Shown here piece by piece: positions 17,180 through 25,002 of a DNA stretch of 42,985 bases; the first letter of the stretch is position 1; each line of letters begins with the position of its first letter. The notes beneath the pieces are model-generated. The model saw only the letters and a program-made list of their open reading frames with translations. It ran no database searches and had not been told where the DNA came from. Location of the stretch: assembly GCA_028690215.1 (NCBI GenBank), contig JAQVBQ010000015.1:1-42985 (forward strand). Direction: 5' to 3'. The translations under genes and the position numbers were made by a program. This DNA comes from Bacteroidales bacterium. Its GTDB lineage: Bacteria > Bacteroidota > Bacteroidia > Bacteroidales > UBA932.

Positions 17180-19906
17180 TTATCTGCAAATAATTTTAAA
17201 AGGACAATACTCACAATTTTTATCATTTTGGGTCTGGCTGAAAGGTGTCTCCTTATCAAAAAGCTCTGACAATTTTGAGGCAAGGAGTGGCATAAAGCTC
17301 TCTGACACTTCGTTATCAATAGTCCTGAGATAACGTTTTGTTGTAAAAATGCTTCTTAGCATATATGGTTCTATAACATCAGCCATCATTTCGTCAAGAA
17401 CTACCGCATAGAGAATGAGTTGCAGCATTATTGCATCGCCCTTATCCTGTTTATCGGAAAACATCCTCTCATAATTAAATCCAACCGTGAACGCCCCTTT
17501 TCCTGTCTTATAATCGACTATTCTCCTCCCATCAGCAGTTCTATCCAGCCTATCAATGACACCCTTGAATTTCAAAGAAAAGCCCTCTCTCAATTCAACT
17601 GTCTTTTCTACAATCTTTTCAGAATCTAAATAATCAAAAGGAGCTATTTTTGAATCGAAAGAGATGGTCTGCCTTACATACTTTTTGATCAGAGTCTTTA
17701 TTAACAGATTACGACCGGTAATCTCCTGCATATTCATAACTTTCAGAAATGAGTCCTTAATAGCTCTTTCAATCAGCTCATCACTCTTTAGAAGCATCTT
17801 TAACATTTCCGGTGATACCACATTACCCTTGAATCCGGAATAGAGGTTGTTCATCACATCATGGAATATGGAACCGAAAGTTTTCGCTTCAACTCCCTCC
17901 TCAACTGTCTCCTCCTCTTTCAGACCTTTAATGTACTGAAAATAAAACCTCAACGAGCATGTTATATAAGTGTTGATAGCACTGGCAGAGAGAGCACTGC
18001 TCCCTCCGGGCATATACATTTCGTTCAACTTTTTGATTATCACATCACTCTTTGAGATTGAAATCTCTCTGACAGGCGGTATCTCACTCCTCTGTGCAGA
18101 TATGCTCTCCTTAATCTCTACACCGAAGTGGTATTTCAGTTGATATATGTACCTGCTCATCTCTCCACTTTTAAAACCCTCACTTCTTGTATCATACAAC
18201 AAGAATACCCTCTTGGCTCTTGATATCAGCCGGTAAAAAAGATAGGCTGAGACAGTGTCATTGTACTCCATGTCCGGGAGAGAGAACCCTCGTCTTAATG
18301 TGGCAGGGATAAAGGAATTAGAGAATGATTTGCCCGGGAAAACCCCTTCATTCATTGAGCATATTATCACGTTCTCAAAATCGAGTGCTCTTGTCTCAAG
18401 CACACCCATTACCTGAAGACCACTCAAAGGCTCGCCTCTGAAAGGAATAGTGGTGCTGTTTATGATCTGTTCCAAAATCCTGATATAGGTATCTGTGTTG
18501 ACCTGAGGCAAAAGATCTCTGAGTCTTGTTATGGAAGTATATAGGGTATATATAAACTCCTTCTCTACAGCCCCAAGCTCAACAGAGTTATTCATATGGC
18601 CCAGGATGTCAAGCAAGTACGATGAAACATCCTTAACCTCCCTGAAAATTAACTTAAACAGAGGGTGACTATCAAATTCAGAACTCTTTATATAGACCAT
18701 ATTGAATTTGACTATCCTCCCTATTAGAGTCGTAGCCTCATCACCTGCAATTGTCCTGATATAGTTGTGTCTCAAGACAGGCAGTACTCTCCTGTAGTAT
18801 GAAACACCTCTCTGAAGTTCCAGAATACTCTCTATAAGCGATACTATTGAACCCTGTTTAAGAGGATATCCCATAGTGACATTTACCCCCTCAACCTCCT
18901 CCGGGATTGAATATATAACCGGCATGAGCAAAGACTCATCAGGAAGCACTACGGCCGTATCGATTCCACCTCCAACATCTTTTATAATATTCATCACCCT
19001 CTTTGCCTGTCCGGTTGATGAAGGGACCCCTGTCACCTCAATGGAACAGGCTGGCGTGTCATCTATATTTAGCTGCATGGAAGAGGGAAAGTTGCTCAAA
19101 TTTTCATCCATAAAAAATGAGGAACGGTTATCCCTGTTCTTTATCATCTCTCCTGCATAATCCCAGTAAAAATCGGCAAGGCCTCTCTTTTTCAGCATGT
19201 TCATCAGGATTTTCTCGCATGGATTCAATGCATTAAATCCGATAAATACCACTTTTCGATAGGCGAATAGTGACTTAAAGAGAGTCTCTTCCAGATAAGT
19301 TCCCTCTTTGATTGATGAGGCCACTTTTCTGTATATCATCCCCTCGTATCCGACAGAGCGCTCAGAAAGCTCTTTCGTAAAACTCTCATATAGAGGAGAA
19401 AGCACCTCCCAGACTGCCCTGAATTTCTGTTTTTCATCGCTGTTACCCACAGGAAGAAAATTATTCCAGAATTGTCGGATAGCCTCCATCTGCCTTTGAG
19501 TCAGAAAAGAGTAATCACTCTCGATCTCCTTGAGGTCTTTTATATTTGCAAAAAGCATGGCAGCATCAGCCATGTATTTGTCAACATCATCGAAATCTGA
19601 GAGTATTATATCTCCCCAAAAGATAAACTCGTCAAAGCTCTCTTTTTTAGATGAGATATTGTTGTAATTCTTCCATAGAATTGTAAGTGCCTCAATCCTC
19701 TCTACCTGTTCATATCCGGAAAGACTCGTAAACAGATCGTTTATTGTGGTTATTTTTGGCGAAAAGAGAGGTTCCCGCGCAACTGAGGCTAATGCCCTCT
19801 GGAAAAAAAGGCCTGCCCTGCGATTTGGAAAAACGAAACAGTAATCTGAAATCGCCCTTCCCTCTTTCTCATAAAAAAGTGATGCTATGGAGGTGAGAAA
19901 ATTCAT
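17180..19906 (-). CDS. addB: AddB-like nuclease subunit (PD-(D/E)XK, iron-sulfur)
   Basis: 908-residue second subunit of the AddAB exonuclease. The N-terminal helicase-like part lacks a canonical Walker A (it begins YCFVFPNRRAGLFFQRAL), so it is expected to scaffold rather than translocate. The nuclease domain is near the C-terminus: GVIDRLDRTADGRRIVDYKTGKG holds the D...DxK core. Four cysteines fit the AddB-type iron-sulfur staple: one in YITCSLRFYFQYIKG and three in CEYCPFKIICR at the very end. Start ATG overlaps the pgi stop by one base (TGATG); the stop is 2 bases before the addA ATG. Confidence 0.9.
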   Translation of the reverse strand: MNFLTSIASLFYEKEGRAISDYCFVFPNRRAGLFFQRALASVAREPLFSPKITTINDLFTSLSGYEQVERIEALTILWKNYNNISSKKESFDEFIFWGDIILSDFDDVDKYMADAAMLFANIKDLKEIESDYSFLTQRQMEAIRQFWNNFLPVGNSDEKQKFRAVWEVLSPLYESFTKELSERSVGYEGMIYRKVASSIKEGTYLEETLFKSLFAYRKVVFIGFNALNPCEKILMNMLKKRGLADFYWDYAGEMIKNRDNRSSFFMDENLSNFPSSMQLNIDDTPACSIEVTGVPSSTGQAKRVMNIIKDVGGGIDTAVVLPDESLLMPVIYSIPEEVEGVNVTMGYPLKQGSIVSLIESILELQRGVSYYRRVLPVLRHNYIRTIAGDEATTLIGRIVKFNMVYIKSSEFDSHPLFKLIFREVKDVSSYLLDILGHMNNSVELGAVEKEFIYTLYTSITRLRDLLPQVNTDTYIRILEQIINSTTIPFRGEPLSGLQVMGVLETRALDFENVIICSMNEGVFPGKSFSNSFIPATLRRGFSLPDMEYNDTVSAYLFYRLISRAKRVFLLYDTRSEGFKSGEMSRYIYQLKYHFGVEIKESISAQRSEIPPVREISISKSDVIIKKLNEMYMPGGSSALSASAINTYITCSLRFYFQYIKGLKEEETVEEGVEAKTFGSIFHDVMNNLYSGFKGNVVSPEMLKMLLKSDELIERAIKDSFLKVMNMQEITGRNLLIKTLIKKYVRQTISFDSKIAPFDYLDSEKIVEKTVELREGFSLKFKGVIDRLDRTADGRRIVDYKTGKGAFTVGFNYERMFSDKQDKGDAIMLQLILYAVVLDEMMADVIEPYMLRSIFTTKRYLRTIDNEVSESFMPLLASKLSELFDKETPFSQTQNDKNCEYCPFKIICR

Positions 19907-21246
19907 CAGACTCTTTTTCTCAGCTCTTCAGCCAGTTTTTCGTATCCAGGTTTACCCAAAAGCGCAAACATATTTTTTTTGTAATCCTCAACTCCCGGTT
20001 GGTCAAAAGGATTTATGTCAATCATATAAGCACTTACTCCACATGCAAATTCAAAGAAATAGAAGAGTGCACCAAGTGTATATTCAGATATCTCCTCTAT
20101 CTCAACCTGAATGTTAGGTACACCACCGTCCACATGAGCTATGCGTGTACCAAGCTCTGCCATTTTATTGCACTCATCAAGCCTTTTACCTGAGAGAAAA
20201 TTGAGTCCGTCAAGATTTTGCGGATCATCAGATATTACCATCTTCCTGGCAGGTTTCCTGACACTTAACACTGTTTCAAACAAAATTCTCTCTCCGTTCT
20301 GTATGTATTGGCCCATTGAGTGAAGATCTGTCGTGAAATTCACCGATGATGGGTAAATACCCTTCCCCTCCTTGCCTTCGCTCTCTCCGAAGAGCTGTTT
20401 CCACCACTCTGCAAAATATTGGAGCTTCGGGTTATAGTTGACCAGAATCTCAATTTTCCACCCTTTTGAATAGAGGGCGTTCCTGACAGATGCATACTCA
20501 ATGGCCGGATTATCTTCACTTTTATTGTAACAGATATCTTTCATATCTGAAGCCCCCTTAAGCATTGATTTTATGTTAAATCCTGCAAGAGCTATCGGGA
20601 GAAGCCCCACAGGTGTCAATACTGAGTAACGGCCTCCAACATCATCAGGTATAACGAATGTAGTATAACCCTCCTGGGTTGCAAGTCCTTTCAAAGCTCC
20701 TCTGGCCTGATCGGTTACCGCAACAATTCTTTCTGAAGACTCCTGTTTACCATATTTTTCCTCAAAGTGCTGCTTTATTATTCTAAAAGCGACAGCCGGC
20801 TCAGTTGTTGTCCCGGATTTTGAGACCACAACACATGCTGAAGATCTCTCCTTCAAAAGCTCCATGAGCTCAGACATATAGTCCTCCGAGAGGTTCTGAC
20901 CCGCAAATACTATAGCCGGAGTGCTGTTTTTGCCTAAATGAAGCGAGAAAGAATGCGATAGTGCGTCGATTGCAGCTTTTGATCCCAGATAGGAGCCGCC
21001 GATACCAACGACAACGACTACCTCAACACTGTTCCTCCATCGGGTGGCAACGTTTTCAATCTTATCAATAAGCTCATCACCTATCTGTGATGGAAGTTCA
21101 AGCCAGCCCAGAAAGTCGTTCCCTCTTCCGGTTCCATTTATAAGTGTGTCGTATGTTTCTAAAGCCCTCTTTTTTGCAGAAGAGATCTCATCTTCTCTCA
21201 AAAAGCCTTTAACTGATTGCCAGTCAACCTTTATTATATTTTTCAT
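19906..21246 (-). CDS. pgi: Glucose-6-phosphate isomerase
   Basis: Interconverts glucose 6-phosphate and fructose 6-phosphate in glycolysis/gluconeogenesis; supplies the substrate of Zwf, encoded elsewhere in the window. 446 residues, the shorter bacterial PGI form. Motifs: VVVGIGGSYLGSKAAID, VVSKSGTTTEPAVAF, GGRYSVLTPVGLLPIAL and the active-site loop FGESEGKEGKGIYPS. It starts 21 bases after gpsA and its stop overlaps addB by one base, so a glycolytic isomerase is translationally coupled to a DNA-repair nuclease. Confidence 0.97.
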   Translation of the reverse strand: MKNIIKVDWQSVKGFLREDEISSAKKRALETYDTLINGTGRGNDFLGWLELPSQIGDELIDKIENVATRWRNSVEVVVVVGIGGSYLGSKAAIDALSHSFSLHLGKNSTPAIVFAGQNLSEDYMSELMELLKERSSACVVVSKSGTTTEPAVAFRIIKQHFEEKYGKQESSERIVAVTDQARGALKGLATQEGYTTFVIPDDVGGRYSVLTPVGLLPIALAGFNIKSMLKGASDMKDICYNKSEDNPAIEYASVRNALYSKGWKIEILVNYNPKLQYFAEWWKQLFGESEGKEGKGIYPSSVNFTTDLHSMGQYIQNGERILFETVLSVRKPARKMVISDDPQNLDGLNFLSGKRLDECNKMAELGTRIAHVDGGVPNIQVEIEEISEYTLGALFYFFEFACGVSAYMIDINPFDQPGVEDYKKNMFALLGKPGYEKLAEELRKRV

Positions 21247-21267
21247 ATCTCAACATTTTTTATTTTT

Positions 21268-22278
21268 CTATTCTAACTTGTCAGAGAGTTCCCTCATGAC
21301 TATAGAGGCTTTCTCATTACCGTAAAGTATTCTGTACATTGCATCTGCTACAGGCATATCTGCATTATAAAGGCAATTGAGCTCATTAATGCATTTAGTG
21401 CCATAATAGCCCTCTGCCACCATTTTTGTCTCCAGCAAGGCACTTCTGACAGGATAACCCTTACCTATCATTGTACCAAAAGTCCTGTTTCTGCTGAACT
21501 GAGAATAACATGTTACCAGCAGGTCGCCCAGATATGCACTCTTGGTTGTAGCTCTTTCTGAATCCGGATGAGCGACATGCAGAAAACGCCTCATCTCATG
21601 AAATGCATTTGTAACAAGTACAGCCATGAAATTATCTCCATAGCCCAGCGATATGGCAACACCTGCAGCAATGGCATATATATTTTTTAAAACGGCTGCA
21701 TATTCGACTCCGAAAATATCAGTTCCTGGAATGGTTCTTATATAATTACAAGAGAGCAGTTTACAGAGACTTTTTGCGGTTTCCTTGTTCTTACTTGACA
21801 AGGTAAGATATGAAAGCCTCTCCAAGGCAACCTCCTCTGCATGGCACGGTCCGCTTACAACACCTATTCTGCTGAATGGTATTTTGTGGACACGATGGAA
21901 ATACTCGGCAATAGTTATATTGTCTCCGGGAATGATGCCTTTTATTGCAGAAATGACAAACTTATCCTTCAGGCTCCTGATTTTGGATGCCTCTGCCGGA
22001 AAATATGCAGACGGGATACAGAAGAGAAGGACATCTGCACTCTCAACAGCATAGTTTATATCGTTTGAGAAAGTTATTCTCGATGTGTCAAATTTTACCC
22101 CTTGGAGATATGACGGGTTATGTCCGGTAGATATTATTGAATCAATAACTTCCTGACTTCTGATATACCATACAATCTCCCTGCAGTTGTTCAGCATAAG
22201 CTTTACCAATGCAGTAGCCCAACTTCCTCCTCCTATGACTGCGTAGCGTAGATTGCCTCTTTCCAGATAATTTTCCAT
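21268..22278 (-). CDS. gpsA: Glycerol-3-phosphate dehydrogenase [NAD(P)+]
   Basis: Reduces dihydroxyacetone phosphate to sn-glycerol 3-phosphate for phospholipid synthesis. 336 residues with the ATG at 22276-22278. Motifs: YAVIGGGSWATALVKLM (Rossmann loop), FCIPSAYF, SAIKGI, VSGPCHAEEVALE, and EYAAVLKNIYAIAAG with the catalytic Lys, then GYGDNFMAVLVTNAFHEM. The frame is open 10 codons further upstream, but a TATATTTG element lies inside that extension (22286-22293), which argues for the downstream ATG and predicts an almost leaderless message. First gene of gpsA-pgi-addB-addA. Confidence 0.95.
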   Translation of the reverse strand: MENYLERGNLRYAVIGGGSWATALVKLMLNNCREIVWYIRSQEVIDSIISTGHNPSYLQGVKFDTSRITFSNDINYAVESADVLLFCIPSAYFPAEASKIRSLKDKFVISAIKGIIPGDNITIAEYFHRVHKIPFSRIGVVSGPCHAEEVALERLSYLTLSSKNKETAKSLCKLLSCNYIRTIPGTDIFGVEYAAVLKNIYAIAAGVAISLGYGDNFMAVLVTNAFHEMRRFLHVAHPDSERATTKSAYLGDLLVTCYSQFSRNRTFGTMIGKGYPVRSALLETKMVAEGYYGTKCINELNCLYNADMPVADAMYRILYGNEKASIVMRELSDKLE

Positions 22279-22285
22279 AATAAGA

Positions 22286-22293
22286 CAAATATA
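22286..22293 (-). promoter_or_regulatory. -7 element for the gpsA operon, leaderless geometry
   Basis: TATATTTG on the minus strand ends only 7 bases before the gpsA ATG, against 17-24 for most other genes here. A normal start point would fall within a few bases of the ATG. Confidence 0.5.
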
Positions 22294-22324
22294 CCGAAAA
22301 TAGGACATTCTCGAAATAAATCCA

Positions 22325-22332
22325 TACTTTTG
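22325..22332 (+). promoter_or_regulatory. -7 element for mqnC
   Basis: TACTTTTG, 21 bases before the ATG at 22354; fits TAnnTTTG. Confidence 0.5.
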
Positions 22333-22353
22333 TGATGTTCTAAGAGCTTAAAT

Positions 22354-23439
22354 ATGAAATATAAAAGATTGTACGACAAGGTTTTGAACAGGGAGTTCCT
22401 GAGTTGTGGGGAGGGCATTGATCTGTTCAGCAAAATACCTGTCAATGAGCTTTTTTCACTTGCCGACAAGGTTCGTTTCATCCATAATCCGGCTTCGAGA
22501 GTAAGCTGGCAGATTGACCGCAACGTGAACTATACAAACGTATGTATTTCCGGCTGCCTTTTCTGCAATTTTCACTGCACACTCTCTCAGAAAGAGAAAA
22601 GTTTCACTATATCCAAAGACGAATACCTGAAAAAAATAGAGGAGCTTCACAATCTCGGAGGAGACCAGTTGCTGCTCCAGGGAGGCTTACATCCCCACTA
22701 TGGGATTGAGTTTTATGAAGAGTTATTCAGAGAGATAAAATCCATTGACCCTCTGATAAAGCTGAATGCTCTCGGACCTCCTGAGGTTGCTCATATATCA
22801 AAAGTCAGCAACATATCTATAAAAGAGACTCTGGAACGGCTTGCAAAAGCAGGATTGAGCTCTCTTCCGGGAGCCGGGGCAGAGATACTCTCAGAGAGAG
22901 TTAGAAAAATCATCTCACCTGGTAAGCCATCTGCCGCTAAGTGGATTGAGGTGATGAAAGAGGCCCATAAATCAGGATTAGGTACAACTGCAACAATGGT
23001 CTACGGCCATATTGAGACTCTGGAGGAGAGAATTGAGCATCTGATCACCATAAGGGATTTGCAGGCTCAGAAACCGGAGGATTGCCCCGGCTTCAGGGCA
23101 TTTATAGGATGGCCTATGCAAGTTGAGGGAACTAAGCTTTCGCAGTTGTATGATATTAAGCCATTATCGTTGTTGGAACATCTGAAGATGGTGGCAATAT
23201 CGAGAATAATGCTTTGCAATATAGACCACATACAGGCATCGTGGCTCACAATAGGAAGGTCTGCGGGAATAATGGCCCTTCACTGCGGTGCAGATGACAT
23301 GGGGTCAATAATGATTGAAGAGAATGTGGTCTCATCCGCAGGTGCAAGCAACTATATGGATGCCGCAAAGATGCAGGAATCAATCAGGGAAGCAGGGTTT
23401 GACCCGTGGCTGAGGAATCAGGATTACTCTCCAAGATAG
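22354..23439 (+). CDS. mqnC: Radical SAM enzyme, cyclic dehypoxanthinyl futalosine synthase type
   Basis: 361-residue radical SAM protein of the CofH/MqnC/MqnE group. The cluster motif is YTNVCISGCLFCNF (CxxxCxxC); GGDQLLLQGGLHPHYGIE follows. LPGAGAEILSERVR and TTATMVYGHIETLEERIEHL match MqnC better than MqnE, which supports cyclisation of dehypoxanthine futalosine in the alternative menaquinone pathway. The other futalosine genes (mqnA, mqnB, mqnD, mqnE) are not in the window. Monocistronic by orientation; its last 56 coding bases overlap the end of rnhA on the other strand. MqnC versus a close paralog is the main doubt. Confidence 0.85.
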   Translation: MKYKRLYDKVLNREFLSCGEGIDLFSKIPVNELFSLADKVRFIHNPASRVSWQIDRNVNYTNVCISGCLFCNFHCTLSQKEKSFTISKDEYLKKIEELHNLGGDQLLLQGGLHPHYGIEFYEELFREIKSIDPLIKLNALGPPEVAHISKVSNISIKETLERLAKAGLSSLPGAGAEILSERVRKIISPGKPSAAKWIEVMKEAHKSGLGTTATMVYGHIETLEERIEHLITIRDLQAQKPEDCPGFRAFIGWPMQVEGTKLSQLYDIKPLSLLEHLKMVAISRIMLCNIDHIQASWLTIGRSAGIMALHCGADDMGSIMIEENVVSSAGASNYMDAAKMQESIREAGFDPWLRNQDYSPR

Positions 23440-23881
23440 ACTGGTAGCCGATATCAGGAGGCAGATCGGGACGCAGGGCTGCCTCGACCGCCAACTTGTC
23501 ACATCTTTCATTTTCAGGATGCCCGGCATGGCCTTTGATCCATACAAATTTCACTCTGTGCTTTCTGTAAAGTACCAGGAACTCTTTCCAGAGATCCGGA
23601 TTCATTTTTTTTGCAAAATTCTTTTTCTCCCAACCGAAGAGCCATCCTTTGTTAACAGCATCACACACATAGGAGGAGTCACTGTATACACAGATCTCTG
23701 CATTTTTCCGCTTGACAGCCTCAATCCCCCTGATGACAGCCAAGAGTTCCATTCTGTTATTGGTAGTTAAGGAGAAGCCCTCAGACAACTCTTTATAGTG
23801 GGAACCTGATTTTAGTACAACCCCATAGCCTCCGGGCCCCGGGTTTCCCCTTGACGCTCCGTCGGTAAATATCTGGATCAT
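23384..23881 (-). CDS. rnhA: Ribonuclease HI
   Basis: Degrades RNA in RNA/DNA hybrids. 165 residues. All four carboxylates are visible: FTDGASRGNPGPGGYG (Asp7), NRMELLAVIRG (Glu), VYSDSSYVCDAVNKGW (Asp), and WIKGHAGHPENERCDKLA (His and Asp). The core ends near residue 137; the remaining ~28 residues (PDLPPDIGYQSILE ...) are a Pro/Ser-rich tail, part of which is encoded antisense to the end of mqnC. Start ATG overlaps the pdxA stop by 4 bases (ATGA). Confidence 0.96.
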   Translation of the reverse strand: MIQIFTDGASRGNPGPGGYGVVLKSGSHYKELSEGFSLTTNNRMELLAVIRGIEAVKRKNAEICVYSDSSYVCDAVNKGWLFGWEKKNFAKKMNPDLWKEFLVLYRKHRVKFVWIKGHAGHPENERCDKLAVEAALRPDLPPDIGYQSILESNPDSSATGQTLLP

Positions 23882-24939
23882 TGTTGTCTCTCCGAAGTAG
23901 TTTGTTCCGAAACCAGAATGTTTGACCTTAATTCGTCAAAATCCTGCCTGTTTCTGTATATATCACATGCACAATAGATGGCAGACAACATAGATGAAGC
24001 ATTCGCCCTGTTTTTGCCAGCAATTTCAAACGCAGTTCCGTGATCCGGAGATGTCCTGACAACAGGCAGTCCTGCAGTAAAATTCACGCCATTTTCAAAA
24101 GCAAGGGTTTTGAATGGTATCAATCCCTGATCGTGGTACATAGCAAGTACAGCGTCGAACTTACCCATCATCTCGCTGCCGAAGAATCCGTCAGGTGAAT
24201 ATGGCCCGAAAGCAAGTATACCCTCATCGGATGCCTGCTTGACAGCCTGTTTTATAATCTCTGTCTCCTCATTTCCGATAAGACCCTGATCACCACAATG
24301 CGGATTGAGTCCCATAACGGCTATTTTTGGTGAGTGGATAGCAAAATCCCTTTTCAGAGAGTGAGACATTATCCGGAGTTTATCTACTATCAGTTTTGTT
24401 GTAATGTGGGATGAAACCTCTGAGAGTGGTATATGATTGGTAACAAGACCTACTTTTATCCTATCAGAAACCATAAACATAAGGGTGTCCTTGGTGCCAA
24501 AAACATTGCCAAGATATTCAGTGTGGCCTGTAAAATTGAATCCTCCCTTACTGACCTCGAACTTATTGAAAGGACCGGTTACAAGTACATCGATATTTTT
24601 CATTTTCAAATCCTTGACAGCCTCCTCAAGTGCCATCATTGCGGCTCTCGCTCCATCCTCACTTTGCTTTCCCGGATCTGACTGTATAGTGTCGGGAATG
24701 CAGTTGATTATGTTCACTCTCTTGCTGTGTGCCTCTCTTGGTGAGTTGATAACATTGGCAGAGAAGTTTTCTGTATCAGGACTATGTTTCTTATAAATAC
24801 CAATTACCTTAGATGAACCGTATATTACAGGGATGCATGAGTCGAGCAGTCTTGAGTCTGAAAGTGCCTTTATTATTACTTCTGAGGATATGCTGTTTAT
24901 ATCTCCTTGTGAGATCCCTACAACTATTTTATTATTCAT
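23878..24939 (-). CDS. pdxA: 4-hydroxythreonine-4-phosphate dehydrogenase
   Basis: NAD-dependent oxidation of 4-phosphohydroxy-L-threonine, feeding PdxJ in DXP-dependent vitamin B6 synthesis. 353 residues with the ATG at 24937-24939 (MNNKIVVGISQGDINSIS); the frame is open 11 codons further upstream but those residues are not family-like. Motifs: FTGHTEYLGNVFG, GLNPHCGDQGLIGNEE (metal-binding His region), MYHDQGLIPFKTLAF with a second metal His, and RTSPDHGTAFEIAGK with the third. No convincing -7 element is seen upstream. Translationally coupled to rnhA. Confidence 0.96.
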   Translation of the reverse strand: MNNKIVVGISQGDINSISSEVIIKALSDSRLLDSCIPVIYGSSKVIGIYKKHSPDTENFSANVINSPREAHSKRVNIINCIPDTIQSDPGKQSEDGARAAMMALEEAVKDLKMKNIDVLVTGPFNKFEVSKGGFNFTGHTEYLGNVFGTKDTLMFMVSDRIKVGLVTNHIPLSEVSSHITTKLIVDKLRIMSHSLKRDFAIHSPKIAVMGLNPHCGDQGLIGNEETEIIKQAVKQASDEGILAFGPYSPDGFFGSEMMGKFDAVLAMYHDQGLIPFKTLAFENGVNFTAGLPVVRTSPDHGTAFEIAGKNRANASSMLSAIYCACDIYRNRQDFDELRSNILVSEQTTSERQQ

Positions 24940-24989
24940 CAGCTTTATATCTAAATTTGATGCAAGATACAAAAAAACAATAAGATTCT

Positions 24990-24997
24990 TATATTTG
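24990..24997 (+). promoter_or_regulatory. -7 element for recG, leaderless geometry
   Basis: TATATTTG followed by C, ending only 5 bases before the recG ATG. A second match, TAAATTTG at 24952-24959, could instead give a leader of roughly 38 bases. Confidence 0.45.
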
Positions 24998-25002
24998 CGT
25001 AT

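Noticed and set aside
17178-17189. Upstream TTG start for addA
   Set aside because: It lies inside the addB coding end; the ATG at 17177 is 2 bases after the addB stop and gives the usual N-terminus.
19539-19552. TATATTTGC on the plus strand within addB
   Set aside because: A match to the -7 pattern, but antisense inside a coding region with no plus-strand gene downstream; chance matches are expected in AT-rich sequence.
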